This document shows positions 1 through 11,735 of a stretch of DNA of 64,000 nt, piece after piece. The notes under the pieces were generated by a model. The model ran no database searches, was not told the origin of the DNA, and worked only from the letters and a program-made list of their open reading frames with translations. How positions within the stretch are numbered: position 1 is the stretch's first letter; each line of letters opens with the position of its first letter. A program made the translations under genes and the position numbers. This stretch comes from Ceratotherium simum simum (lineage: Eukaryota > Chordata > Mammalia > Perissodactyla > Rhinocerotidae): NCBI RefSeq assembly GCF_000283155.1, contig NW_004454229.1, positions 1,146,086 to 1,210,085 of the forward strand, in the 5' to 3' direction.

Positions 1-905
1 AGAAAGGTTGAAAGTATAAGGTTGAAAGAAGATATTCCTTGCAAACCACTGACCAAATAAAGCTATTTTAGCCACAGTAATATTAAATAAAGCAGACCTA
101 AAGAAACATTATTACTAGAAATAAAGACATTTAAATAATACAATTCACATTTATATGCATCTAGTCATGTGGCTCCAAAATATATAAAGCCAAAATTGTT
201 AGAACGAGGGAATTAAAATAGGCAAATCATAACGGGAGATTTTAAAAAATTGTTCTCTCAGTATCTGATAGAACTAACAGACAAGAAAAGATCAGTAAGG
301 ATAAAGAAACACTGAAGCACATTAACAAACCCGACCTAGTTGTCAAGCACTCTGCACTCAACAACAACAGACATCACATCTACTTTTTGAAGTTCACTTG
401 GAACCAAAAATGACCATATAGTAGGCATAAACAAAGTCTCAACAAACTTAGGAAGATTGAAAAATCAAATGTTCTCAAACCACAGTAGCATGAAGCAAAA
501 AATAAATAAAAGACAAAAATAGAATCCCCTCACCCAAAGAATGTTTGGAAATCTAGCAATACACTTTTAAATAACCCAAAGGTAAAAGAAAAAATTACAT
601 TGGAAATTAGAAAATATTTTGAACCAAATGGTAGTGAAAATATGACATTAAAACTTATGAGATCCAGCTAATACATTGCTTAGAAGGAAATCTATAACCT
701 TAAATACAAGTATATAGTAGGAGAAAGCCTAAACATTAATGTGAATGGTCACCAAAAGTTTGTAAGAGAAAGAACAGCAAATTAATTCCGAAGGAAGGAA
801 ACGATATAGAGCAAAAACTAATAATGTAGGAAAAAATATACAACAGAGCCAATAAACCAAAAGTTGGTTTTTCAGAGGGAAAAAAGTAATAAATCTCACA
901 AATCC
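1..905 (+). mobile_element. Old L1 ORF2 fragment
   Basis: A-rich sense-strand sequence resembles the endonuclease-to-linker part of L1 ORF2: phrases equivalent to 'identical target for tracing', 'aagattgaaaaatcaaatg', 'gaaggaaatctataacctt' and 'aaaagttggtttttcagag' occur in the L1 order. All frames are broken, so this is an ancient copy. It runs off the left edge and loses similarity near 905. Confidence 0.7.
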
Positions 906-999
906 CTGACTGTAGTAAGTCAGGAAGACTGACTTCTCAGTTGAATTTCCATTTTATTACCACCACAGATAAGTGACTTAAAAAAAAAAAAGAATAGCA

Positions 1000-1150
1000 A
1001 ACATTTATTAAACACTTTCTATATGCCAGTGTCATTTTAAGTATGTTGCATATAGCAACTCTATCAATACAACAAACCTGTGAGGAAACCGTAGCACAGA
1101 GAAGTAACTTGTCTAACAGACTGGTTCCAGACAGAGCCTTCATAAAACAG
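1000..1150 (-). mobile_element. MIR SINE fragment
   Basis: Antisense MIR hallmarks appear in order: tatatgccagtgtc, then gtgaggaaaccgtagcaca and gaagtaacttgtctaacaga, equivalent to the MIR 3' end followed by its core read backwards. Highly diverged; ends approximate. Confidence 0.6.
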
Positions 1151-1269
1151 CACATAGTCCAGTAGCCGGCACATGGTAGCTATTTAGTAAATGTTAGCTA
1201 AATTTATTAATCAACTTCAAAATATCAAAATCTAAACCATAATATCCCCTGGCAAATCACATACCCTTC

Positions 1270-1800
1270 AATTTATTCTTTCATTATATTCTTTTGGCAA
1301 GCCTCACCCCAAATTCTTACTCTTCTCCCAAGCCAACTACTTAATGCTATCAAATTCATTTCCTTAAAGAAAAACACTGATCATACACTTAAACATCTCA
1401 GTTCCTATTTTTTAAAGGAGAGGTGGCCAACTAGCAGTATACGTGCTTTGTTTGGCCCACAAAATGTGTTATGTTTTTAATTTAAATTAAAGGCAACAGA
1501 TTTATATAAAAATCAGTAATTTTAAAAATAATTGGAAGATCTGGCAACACTGCGCCTGAATTCCCTTAGGGCAGCACTTAACCAGAGCTGAACAGCCACT
1601 GTCTCCTCCAGGGAGGCTGTAGACTTTCTCTATTGGTCACAGTACTCCATACCTACCCCAATGCCTGAATGCATCTGACTTCATGACTCCTGCATTCCAG
1701 GACCAAGTCTAAACTTCTTATCCTGTTTTTCCATGATCTGCCCCAACAAGAACCTTCTGCTTTAACAGGATTATTCCTCACAATTTCCAGAATGAGTTTT
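1270..1800 (+). mobile_element. Probable L2 3' region with an internal insertion
   Basis: Segments around 1340-1400 (gatcatacacttaaacatctcag) and 1665-1795 (ccaagtctaaacttctta, ccatgatctgccccaac) resemble the L2 3' region in sense. Between them, about 1425-1660, is foreign AT-rich sequence with 'tggccaactagcagtat' and 'tttggcccacaaaatg', probably a degraded DNA-transposon relic that I cannot name. Confidence 0.45.
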
Positions 1801-2525
1801 ATCTAGAAACATGAACTTCTGGACAGGATAGACTGATAAGATTAAGTCATATTCTCTTATTTCTGCCAAAAGGCACCAGAACCTGGGGTTTAGATGTGAT
1901 AGCAAAAGGCCTGGGGTCTTTGTTAAGTGTGATCTTTCATTTTTTTGAATAAATATGTAAATCAAAATGTTGAGTGTTTGCTCCTTTTTCAACTGGGTTT
2001 TATTTTCAACAAGAGTCTTTCCTGATCACTGACTTCCATTAGCTTGTTTGAGATGGGTTCTCTTCATTTTTTAATGATCATCAAACTTCTGACATAGCAT
2101 GTTTTACTCTCCTCCGTACTAGTCAAATATTTAATGATCCATAGAGGACTTTTTCACCATCCCAGAAGAGGTTGATATTTAAATACATTTTTTGTGAAAT
2201 AAAAAAACCCTTTTTATACTTTTAAAAGTTCTCTGTGAAGTAATTTAAAAAACCCACATCTGATGTTTATATTTAAGATGGTATACTTTTGCCTATGGGT
2301 ATCCTTCAAGTAGGACTGACATGGACTTCGGTCTGACCTGTGCCCAGCTAGTGTGTTTCAGTGTACAGTTCACAATGTCTACCTCTGGTACGTCACTGTT
2401 CATTTATTTCTGTTTCTGAACATGTATTGCATCCATAGATCTTATGCTTGCATGTTTTTACATGCTCATGTGTGCATATTATTGGGCTTATGTGTATCAG
2501 ACTGCACTCTGTGTGTTTTTCTCTG
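1801..2525. other. Intronic sequence, nothing assignable
   Basis: AT-rich SPATA6 intron downstream of exon F. I see no exon-like segment of the family, no SINE head or tail and no long open frame. Short T-rich runs only. Confidence 0.5.
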
Positions 2526-2765
2526 TAGAGCTTAGTCGTTAAGATCAAAGAGCGTTAATCTGGATTCAAATCTTGGCTCCAATCATCTTAAGTAGCTATA
2601 TGACCTTATACAAGTCATTTAACTTTTCTGAGCCTCAGTTCCTCATCTTTAAAATAGCACTTCTTAATAGTACTTTGTAAGATTTTTGTGAGGATAAAAT
2701 GGAATAATACATGCACAGTGCCTGGCCTGTCGTGAACATTTAATAAAGTTATCATTTCTATGTAT
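2526..2765 (+). mobile_element. MIR SINE, nearly full length
   Basis: The MIR order is intact: agagcgttaatctggattcaaatc (B-box region), then ctatatgaccttatacaag, then tttctgagcctcagttcctc with atctttaaaata, then gtgaggataaaatgg and gcacagtgcctggc. This is one of the best preserved MIRs here. Confidence 0.85.
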
Positions 2766-2879
2766 TCAATTTCAGTTTTTCTCTGGAAGAACAATGGCAT
2801 TTCCTACTTATGCTTTTTATCTTATACTTAATCATATGCTGTGCCACACTGTTTTTTTAATCTTTCATATTCACTTTTG

Positions 2880-3040
2880 GTTTATTAAATAATCACTGGA
2901 TTATATAAGTTCCTTATGGGCAGGAAATTTGATTTCATGAAAATATCCCGAGTGCTTTGCATAGTGCCAGGGACAGAGCATGCAGATATTTGATGAAAAA
3001 TGTTCAATATATACTATATGAATGAACATAGGTGGAAAAA
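2880..3040 (+). mobile_element. L2 3' end
   Basis: The typical L2 3' terminal phrases appear: aagttccttatgggcagg, then gtgctttgcatagtgccagg, then atttgatgaaaaatg and gaatgaac. Diverged, 5' truncated. Confidence 0.7.
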
Positions 3041-3784
3041 TATGACTAATTTTAAGAGCTTGTGTTCAGGCTGCTTTGTAATGTAAACCAATTTAAGATG
3101 TTGAGATTAGTGCCCAGTATAAGCCAACAGGAGCAACCTTACACTGCCTTCCATTCAAGAAAGTCAGGCCAGGGTCAAATATAAATTAAGGTTATTAAAA
3201 GAAGTGATGTTAAGGTCTTTCACTTCCGAGTAGGAAGGAGCAGTTTGCGTGTAGATATTTATTTACACATGTGTACATATGTATATGTATATTATTTGGT
3301 TTTGTTTAAAGGCATTAGAAAGCTGCTTAAACAATAGAACTAGTGGTGCCAAGATTCCTGAGAGGAGAGGTGAGCTAACAGGCTGCAGCTGTTTTTTTCC
3401 TGGGGGCATTTATGGATTCTGAGAACAGAACAAAACGTTGCAAATCTATGCTTTGTCACAGGTCCACCGCTGGAGGACAAAGAAACCAGCAGGGTTTTGG
3501 CAGTCTTACCATGCTAGACGGACAAAATAAAAAATCTGAGAGGCCAAATGCCCATGAGACAAGATGGGTGCAAAACTAAGCTGATTGTTCCCTCAAGATA
3601 CTTGCAGGATGTCTGAAACTGTGCAGGGAGAAGGGACAAAAAGCTAAGCAAAAAGCCTCTGCAAATCAGAAGGACTTTCTGCTGTTTGTCTGAGAAGATA
3701 AGAATTAAGGGGCCTGTAATCACAACTCTCAGTTAAAAGCCCAAAGGGCTGAAATTAAGAACTCAATAGTTTAACTTCTTTATT
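3041..3784. other. Intronic sequence, nothing assignable
   Basis: A somewhat GC-richer stretch of intron without recognisable repeat structure. I looked here for the missing C-terminal SPATA6 exons on the minus strand and did not find them. Confidence 0.45.
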
Positions 3785-5112
3785 TTTGAGTATTTAGATT
3801 TAGAAAAAGCTGCAAAGATACTGAGTTCCTGTATACAGGAACTTCACCCTTCACCCAGGTTCTCTTAACCTTAACATATTATATAACCATGGCACATTTT
3901 GTAAAACTAAGAAATTAATTCAATACAGGATATACCATATTGCATTTAGTCAACATTCCTCCTTAGTCTCCTCCAATCTGTGACAAGTTTCTGTCCTTCC
4001 TGTTTCTCATGACCTTGACAGTTTGGAAGAGTACTGGGCAGGTATTTTGTAGAAAGTTTCTCAATTTGGTCTTGTCTGATGTATTCTCATGTTTAGACTA
4101 AGGTTATGGGTTTGGGGGATAACATCACAGAGAAGCGCCCTGCACATCACCTGATATCAAGGGATCATGACATCAACGTGAGTATCCCTCATGACGTCAA
4201 CCATGATCTCTTCGTTAAGATAGTCTATGCCACATTTCTTCATCTAAGTTACTTTTCTCCTTTCCATGCTCTATTCATTAGACACAAATCACTAAGTCCA
4301 GCCCACACTCAAGGGCAGAGGAATTAAGTTCCACCTCCCGGATGGGGTAATATCCATAATTATTATTTAGAATTCTTCTGTAAGAAAGATTTGTCCATTG
4401 TCACCGTTAGTCATTCATTGTTTCACTTATATAAGTATGGACTCATGGATGTTTATTTTATTCTTTGGTTATAATCCAATACTAATCCTATTTATTTTGT
4501 TGCTCAAATTATTCCAGAAATGGCCATTGGAGGCTCATTCAGGTTGGCTCCTGTGTCCTTTTGATATGCCCCCTATTCCCCTCACCCCCCTTTTTTGAAC
4601 AATTCCTCACTTTCCTCACTACAAGATGTTCCATGCTAACCTAGTGTTTTCCCTACCCCATCCCCTCCCTAGAATCAGCCATTGTTCCAAGAGCCCCAGT
4701 AACTTTTATTGAAAACAGGTATTTAGAAATATCTAATGGGTATTAGATCTGGGAGCTGGGTGTGCTTGTTGCTATTGGGTTGTTGCTCCTTCTAGGTTCT
4801 TGTGGAAGACAAAGCTAGGAAATATGTGTGTAAACTAACTCATGTGTACACTTATAGCTATATTTCTGAATCAACCTATCTGTATATATATTAAAATAAA
4901 CATGAATTAAAACTGTTATCTTAGACTCTAATCCAACATCATAGGGTTTATTCTAGCCATTACCTACCTCGTATCTTTGTAACTTCTTTTTCTGACAATG
5001 AGAAACCTGGTAGTCTTTACCCACAACTTATTTGTCCAGCTCTCATACACATGTTTAGTATTTTCAGAATTGCTAATCCATGTCCTTATATGAACACATT
5101 TATCTACTAGAT
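3785..5112 (+). mobile_element. Old L1 (L1M type) 3' untranslated region
   Basis: A long sense 3'-UTR of an old mammalian L1 subfamily. The ordered landmarks are ctgtgacaagtttctgtcc, ctcatgtttagactaagg, agcccacactcaagggcag, tatggactcatggatg and gttgctcaaattattccag. It ends around 4920-5110 before the next repeat. Confidence 0.7.
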
Positions 5113-5455
5113 CAGGGGTTGACAAACTACAGCTCCCAGGGTGATTCAGGCCCTTGGCCTGTGTTGCATGGCCTGATAGCTAAGAGCAATTTTTACATCT
5201 TCAAATGACCGGGGGGAAAAAGACAAAGAATATTTCATGAAAATTCATGTGAAAACTCCATGAAATTCATATTTTAGTGCACGTGGATGAAGTTTTATTG
5301 GAACACAGACAATGTCCGTTTGTGTACATATTGTCTATGACTGCTCTTGTGCTACAGAAGCAGAACTGAGTAGCTGTGACAGGGACCCTACGGCACAAAA
5401 AAACAAAAATATTTACTATCTGGCGTTTTCTAGAAAAAAAGTTTGCTAACCCTGA
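5113..5455 (+). mobile_element. hAT-type nonautonomous DNA transposon (MER1-like)
   Basis: The element opens caggggttgacaaactacag and closes aaaaagtttgctaaccctg, imperfect complements of each other, as expected for terminal inverted repeats. Its middle contains gttttattggaacacag, tattgtctatgactgctc and aatatttactatctgg, the landmarks of a widespread mammalian hAT-type family. Subfamily name not assigned. Confidence 0.75.
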
Positions 5456-5609
5456 ACAAGAGTATAGTGATTATGTAGTTCTTTTTGTCTTTAGCCTTAT
5501 AGTATCCAACCACAATACCATATTCCAAAGTTATTTAGGTAAGCTAATTTAAAGATACGTCTTACATTTTTAACACTGTTAGCTTCGTTTATTATAATCT
5601 GCATTAAAT

Positions 5610-6770
5610 CCTCAGAAGACCCAACATCATGCTTGATATTTTTTCTTTTAATTTTCATACAGTAAAGTTAACTCTTTCTGATGTACATTTCTAGGAGTTT
5701 TGACAAATGCATAAAGTCATATATCATCCACTCCAGTATCCCAATCAGTTCTATCACCCTAAAACCTCCCGGGTGAGGCTGTTCTCTTTGTAGTTAACTA
5801 CTTCTGCATCCCCTAATCTTTGCTATTTTAACAATATCTTATAAATAAAATCATAAAATAGGTAGCTTTGGTTTTCTGGCTTCTTTCATTTAGCAAACTG
5901 AATGTAAGATTCATCATGTTGTAGCATGAATTAATAGCTCATTCTTTTTTATTGCTGAATTACATTCCATTACATGGCTGTACCATAGTTTGTTCACCCT
6001 CCATCACCGAAGAGCATCTTGGCTGGTTTGACGATGGTGAATAAAGTTTGTATAAACATTTGTGTACAGGTTTTTGTGTGAACATATGTTTTCAATTCAC
6101 TTGGGTATATACCTAAGAGTAGGATTGCTGAGTTGTATGATAATTGCATGTTTAACTGTGTATACAAAACTGCCAACTGTCTTCAAAAGTGGCTGTATCA
6201 TTAGGCATTCCCACCAGCATTGAACGAGAATTCCTGTTGCTCCATAACCTTGACAGCATATGCAACTTTCAGGGGTTTTTTTGGGGGAAGGGGGTGTGTT
6301 TTTGTTTAACAATTCTAATAGGTGTGTAGTGGTATCTCACTGTGGCTTAAATTTGCATTTCTTTAACGACTTTTGAGCATCTTTTCATACATTTATTGGG
6401 TGAAATCTCTGTTCAGATCTTTTGCCCATTTGTAATTGGGCTATTTATTTTCTTATTGTTGTGTTTGAAGAGTTTTTTTTGTTTATTTCTGGATACAAGT
6501 CCTTAATCATATATGTGATTTGCAAATATTTTCATCCAGACTGTGGCTTGTCTTTGTATTCTCTTAACAGTGTCTTTCACAGAGCAAAAGTTTTTAATTT
6601 TAATGAAGTTTGATTTATCAATTTTTTTCTTTTATGGATCGTGTGTTGGGTGTCATATATAAAGTCATTTCCAATTATAAATGAAATGGATTTTATACTA
6701 TGTTTTAGGTCTATGATCTATCTTGAATTATGTGTCAAGGAGGGTTTTCTTTCATTTTATCCAGAACCAT
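5610..6770 (-). mobile_element. Old L1 3' segment, antisense
   Basis: The sequence is the reverse complement of the L1 ORF2 C-terminal and 3'-UTR region: attacattccattacatggc, cttgggtatatacctaag, gtggctgtatcattaggc and atttctttaacgactttt are the antisense counterparts of the usual L1 order. It runs against the L1 starting at about 6771, so the two form a head-to-head junction there. Confidence 0.8.
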
Positions 6771-7701
6771 GTGTTGAAAGATAAAAAATAAGCATCAAGA
6801 TACATATGAGATACAGTCTAAAGATCTTACATAAGTGTAATTGGAAGTTCCAGAGAGAGAGTAAAGAGATATTTGGGCAGAAGCAATGTTTGAAGAAAGA
6901 ATGACTATGGGTTTTCCAAAACTGATGAAAGCTATCAACCAAAAAATTTAAGAAGCTCTGCAAACTTAACATAGAATTAATCCAAAAAAACTACATCTAG
7001 CTATATCATAGTAATATTACTAAACACAAAGTTGAAAAGCCAATCTTAAATGCAACAGAGGAGGAAAACCCCACATTACTTCAAAGGAATAACAGCTGAC
7101 TTTTCATCAGACACAAAAGAAGCCAGAAGACAATGGAACGGCTTCTTTAAAATGCCAAAGGAAAAAACCAGCAACCTAGAATTTTATATCCAGTAAAACC
7201 ATCCTAAATAAAAGTAAAACCAGGATGCTTTCAAACAAACAAAATCAGAATTCAAAGCCAGGAGAATGACATAAAGTATTAGAGAATTTTTCAGGCAGAA
7301 AGAAAATGACTATAGAATCCAGATGGGAACATAAAATTGCAGGAAAGAATGAAGAATAATAGAAAGTGTAAATATGTGAGTAAAATGAATAAACATTACT
7401 ATACAAACAAAATTAATTCTTGTTTGTTTTATATATGTAGAATTAAAATACATGATAATAGGTATGCAAAAAAGGAGGCAGGTTAGAAAGAGTTAAATGT
7501 TTTTAGGTCACAATATTATTAGGGAGGTCAACAGAGAAATAATTTGTCATGTATACATGTTGAAATCTCTAGGGAAACCAATAACAGAACAGTAAAAAAA
7601 TGAATAACAAATTAATAAAAAGGAAATGGATTATAAAATATACTTATTAATCCAAACAAAAGCTGCATCAATCTACATAAAAATTCCAGATTTTCATTCT
7701 T

Positions 7702-7912
7702 TTTTTTTTTTTAATTTTTATTTATTTATTTTCCCCCCAAAGCCCCAGTAGATAGTTGTATGTCATAGCTGCACATCCTTCTAGTTGCTGTATGTGGGAC
7801 ACAGCCTCAGCATGGCCGGAGAAGTGGTGCGTCGGTACGTGTCAGGGATCCAAACCCAGGCCGCCAGCAGGGGAGCGCACGCACTTAACTGCTAAGCCAC
7901 GGGGCTGGCCCT
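7702..7912 (-). mobile_element. ERE SINE (CAACTAGAAGGATG type), antisense
   Basis: Antisense equid SINE: T-rich tail at the left, ccagtagatagttgtatg and ccttctagttgctgtatg, then gggatccaaaccc (B-box-like) and ccacggggctggccc at the right. A perfect 14-bp target duplication, agattttcattctt, flanks it at 7688-7701 and 7913-7926. Confidence 0.95.
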
Positions 7913-8433
7913 AGATTTTCATTCTTAAAAAAAAAAAATCTTCATGTGCTACTCACAAGATATGGACTTTAGGTATAAGGATAAAAAGCAATGGATGGAA
8001 AAATATACACTATGCATATACTAGCCAAAAGCCACTATAAGTATACTAATATCAGACAAAACATACTGTAAAACAAGGATATTACTAGAGATAAAGAGAG
8101 ACATTTCATAATAAAACGTTCATATCATAGTCTGAAATCTGTATCCAAACAAGGACATTACTTCAAAACATATAAAATAAAATTAACAGAACTAGAAAGA
8201 AAAACAGACCTGTCCACAATCATGAGACTTGAACCTTTCTTGAAACTTGACACTTATCTAACACTATATAGAGAAAAATAATTCCAACTGGATCATATAT
8301 TAAAATATGACAGAAAACAAAAAGCCTTTAGAAGAAAACATAGGAGAAAGTCTTGAAGCAGACAAAAATTCTAAAAATGCTAATCAAAAAAGTAAAAATG
8401 ATAAATTGGATTCATTAGACTTAAGAACTTCTT

Positions 8434-9910
8434 GAACAACAAAAGACCCTGAATAACCAAAGTAATCCTGAGAAAAAAGAACAAAGCTGGAGGTATCATA
8501 CTCCCTGATTTCAAAATATACTACAAAGCTATAGTAAACAAAACAGCATGGTGCTGGCAGAAAAACAGACACAGAGATTAATGGAATAGAACTGAGAGCT
8601 CAGACATAAACCCACATATCTATGGACAGCTAATTGTCGACAAAGGAGCCAAGAACATACAATGGAGAAAGGCAAGTCTCTTCAATAAATGGTGTTGGGA
8701 AAACTGGACAGCCACAGCCACATGCAAAAGAATGAAGTAGACCATTATCTTACACCATACACAAAAACTAACTCAAAATGGATTAAAGACTTGAATGAAG
8801 TCCTGAGACCATAAAACTCGCAGTATGCTCTTCAACATTGGTCTCAGCAGTATCTTTCTGAATATCACGTTTCCTCAGGCAAGGGAAATAAAAGAAAAAA
8901 TGAACAAATGGACTACAGCAAACTAAAAAGCTTCCCCATAGCAAGAAAACCATCAACAAAACAAAAAAAACAACCCACTAACTGGGAGAAAATATTTGCA
9001 AATCATATATCCAAAAAGGGGTTAATTTCCAAAATATATAAAGAACTCATACAACTCAACAACACAAAAACAACCCAATCAAAAAATAGGAGGAGTATAT
9101 GAACAGATATTTTTCCAAAGAATATACACAGATGGCCAACAGGCACCTAAAAAGATGCTCAACATCACTAATTATTAGGAAAATGCAAATCAAAACTACA
9201 ATGAGAGATCACCTCATGCCCATCAGAATGGCTATTATTAAAAAGGCAAAAAACAAGTATTAGAGAGGATATGGAGAAAAGGAAAACCTCGTACCCTGCT
9301 GTGGGAATGTAAATTGGTGCAGCCGCTATGGAAAACAGTATGGACATTCCTCCAAAAATTAAAAACAGAAATACCATATGATCCAGCTATTCCACTTCTG
9401 GGTATTTATCCAAAGAACACAAAAATACTAATTTGAAAAGATATATGCACTTCTATGTTCATGGCGGCATTATTCACAATAGCCAAGACCTGGAAGCAAC
9501 CTAAGTGCTCCCTGACGGATGAATGGATAAAAAAAGACGTAGTGTTTTTGGGATATTACATCTTCAGGATGTAGTAAGGGATACCACCCAGTGGGGATAC
9601 TACTCAGCCATAAAAAAGATGAAATCTTGCCATTTGCGACAACATGGATGGACCTTGAGGGTATTATGCTAAGCAAAATAAGTCAGATGGAGAAAGACAA
9701 ATACCATATGATTTCACTCATAGGTGAAGGATAAACAAATAAACACATAGATACAGAGAACAGACTGGTGTTTACCAGAGGGGAAGGGGGTGGGGGGGGG
9801 AGGAAAGGTGTAAAGGGGCACATGTGTACAGTGATGGTTGGCAACACCTGACATTTATAAAATGTTATAAACCAATGTTACATCAACAAAAATCTTAACA
9901 ATTAAAAAGA
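8434..9910 (+). mobile_element. Younger 5'-truncated L1 inserted in an older L1
   Basis: The 3' part of L1 ORF2 plus 3'-UTR, much closer to the L1 at 32251-39126 than its host: aataaccaaagtaatcctgag, acaaagctatagtaaac, atttcactcatagg and a G-rich 3'-UTR (ggggaagggggtgggggg at 9781). An 11-bp target duplication, aagaacttctt, is present at 8423-8433 and 9911-9921. Frames are broken by stops and small indels. Confidence 0.9.
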
Positions 9911-10915
9911 AAGAACTTCTTTTCATCAAAACATACCATTAAGAGAATGAAAGCGCAAGGCACAGAGTGGGAAAAGAAAACTGTAAAACATATATCTGAC
10001 TAAAAACTCATATCAAGAATCTGTATGGAACTCCTAACAAATCAAAAAAGAAAAGGATACAATCCAGTAAAAAAATGGTCAAATGACTTGAACACTCACA
10101 AAAGAAGATATTCAAATCGCCAATAAACATATTTACTAGTCCTCAGGAAAAAGTAAATTAAAGCCATTATGTGATAAACTACATTTTTAAAAATGCCAAA
10201 ATGAAAATATACACCAGCACACACGCACACAATCTATCAAGTAGTAGTGAGACAGTGGAACAAGTAGAACTCACACACACTGGTAGTGGGAATGTAAACT
10301 ATTAAAAATCACTTGGAAAATTCTTTGGCAGTGTCTACCAAAACTGAATGTATACATACTCTATGACTGAGCAATTCCACTGGTAGCTACATACCCAAAT
10401 AAAATGTATACAATGTTACCTGAGGATTTTACCTGAGGATAGCACAAGCTGCTCATAGCAGCTCTATAAAAGCCCAAACCAGAAACAACCCAGATGTGCA
10501 TCAACAGAGGAATGAATAAATCAATGGCAGTATTTCCACACAATGAAATACCATACAGCACAAGAGCGCAGAACTATATAACAAGATGTCTGTACTACAA
10601 AAATGTCTGAATTGCAAAAATAAAGTGAAACAGGTAAAAAAAAAAAAAAAGGAATAGACACTGTACAATGTCATTTATATAAAGATCAAAACACACAATC
10701 CTAATCTTGCTATTAGAAGTTAGGATAATGTTTACCCTTGGAGTCGCTGGGAGGAAATAGGAGGGGCTAATGCAGAGCTGATAATGTTTTGGTTCTTGAT
10801 CTGGTAGATAATTTACACAAGTCTGTCGATTTTACTATCAATCATGAAGCTGTTACTTATGATTTGTGCATTTTCTATAGCATATTGTACTTTGAAACAA
10901 GTTTAATTTAAAAAC

Positions 10916-11635
10916 AGTACGCATATAGAAACTTAAAACGATACAAACTGATGCCAATGTCACATAATCCAGTTATATCCCCAGGACCAAGCTTAGTGCC
11001 CAACATGACTCAGGATAAATAATTGTTCTTAAACTAACGACTGAAACAAGATATCAAACACAAAAAGAACATACTGTAATTATTTCCCAGCTATCTTTCA
11101 TGTATATGTTTATTTGCCTTATATCAAAAATATTCTCATATTGATGTTCTCTAATATTAAACCTGATAAACTTGACCTGCTCCTTCCTTTTTTAAATATT
11201 TAATTAACATAAAAATCAGCTGGGAAGCTTCTTCAAAATACATATTTCTCACCCCTTCTCTCATTTTACCATTTAGCAGCAAATCTATTTGCAGAAAATG
11301 CAATTGTTTTATACTGGGCCACAAAACAAGAGTTCCCATATTTTGAAGGCTGTGAAAAAATTATCATAGAGTCACTACTTACTGACTCCTTCTGAGGTAA
11401 TTATCACTAACACTGTTTATAGTGCAGATGATCTGTAGCAAACATTTTGCATAATGACTCAGGTCAGGCAGGAAGTTAGATATGTTCTCTTTAGCAAAAC
11501 CATTGACTTTCATCTAATAGAGGTGGTACCTTTTCTTTTCCTTCCCAGTGATAAAATGCTTCAAGCTTTAAGCATCTTGGGTGGTTTTTATGCCCAATTA
11601 TAAAAAGCCTTCAAGAGAAAATTTTAGAAACTAAC
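10916..11635. other. Intron immediately downstream of exon F
   Basis: AT-rich sequence with no repeat I can name and no exon-like segment. It begins with the exon F donor gttagt read on the minus strand at 11635. Confidence 0.6.
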
Positions 11636-11735
11636 ATATAAATGTCTTTGATGAGCCTGATGTGATTTCAAGACATTTTTTACCCGGTCATGGATCTCAT
11701 CGCAGTTTGAAGGTGAACACCAATCAGAATGGAAT
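11636..11735 (-). CDS. SPATA6: SPATA6 internal exon F (100 nt)
   Basis: The exon opens with A, completing the Arg codon from exon E, and then encodes FHSDWCSPSNCDEIHD followed by RVKNVLKSHQAHQRHLY, 33 codons ending in phase 0. The acceptor is gttttttatgcctacag; the donor TAT|gttagt is acceptable but not strong. It matches mammalian SPATA6 closely. The next expected exon (DERDLEK... in the family) should follow at lower coordinates. I looked through 1-11635 on the minus strand and did not find it, so the downstream intron is probably at least 11.6 kb. Confidence 0.96.

Larger units (their letters stand above)
6771..10915 (+). mobile_element. Old L1, sense, split by an ERE and a younger L1
   Basis: An old L1 runs from an ORF1/early ORF2-like region (6771-7687, with gaagccagaagacaatgga and aattttatatccagtaaaa), through ORF2 pieces (7927-8422), to a 3' end at about 10915 (gaaataccatacagcac, gggaggaaataggagg). 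It is interrupted by the ERE at 7702-7912 and by a younger L1 at 8434-9910. All frames are heavily broken. Confidence 0.8.

Noticed and set aside
1..11635. The downstream SPATA6 exons (DERDLEK... to the C terminus)
   Set aside because: Searched on the minus strand for the conserved words of the C-terminal part; no segment with matching peptide and splice sites was found, so they probably lie outside.
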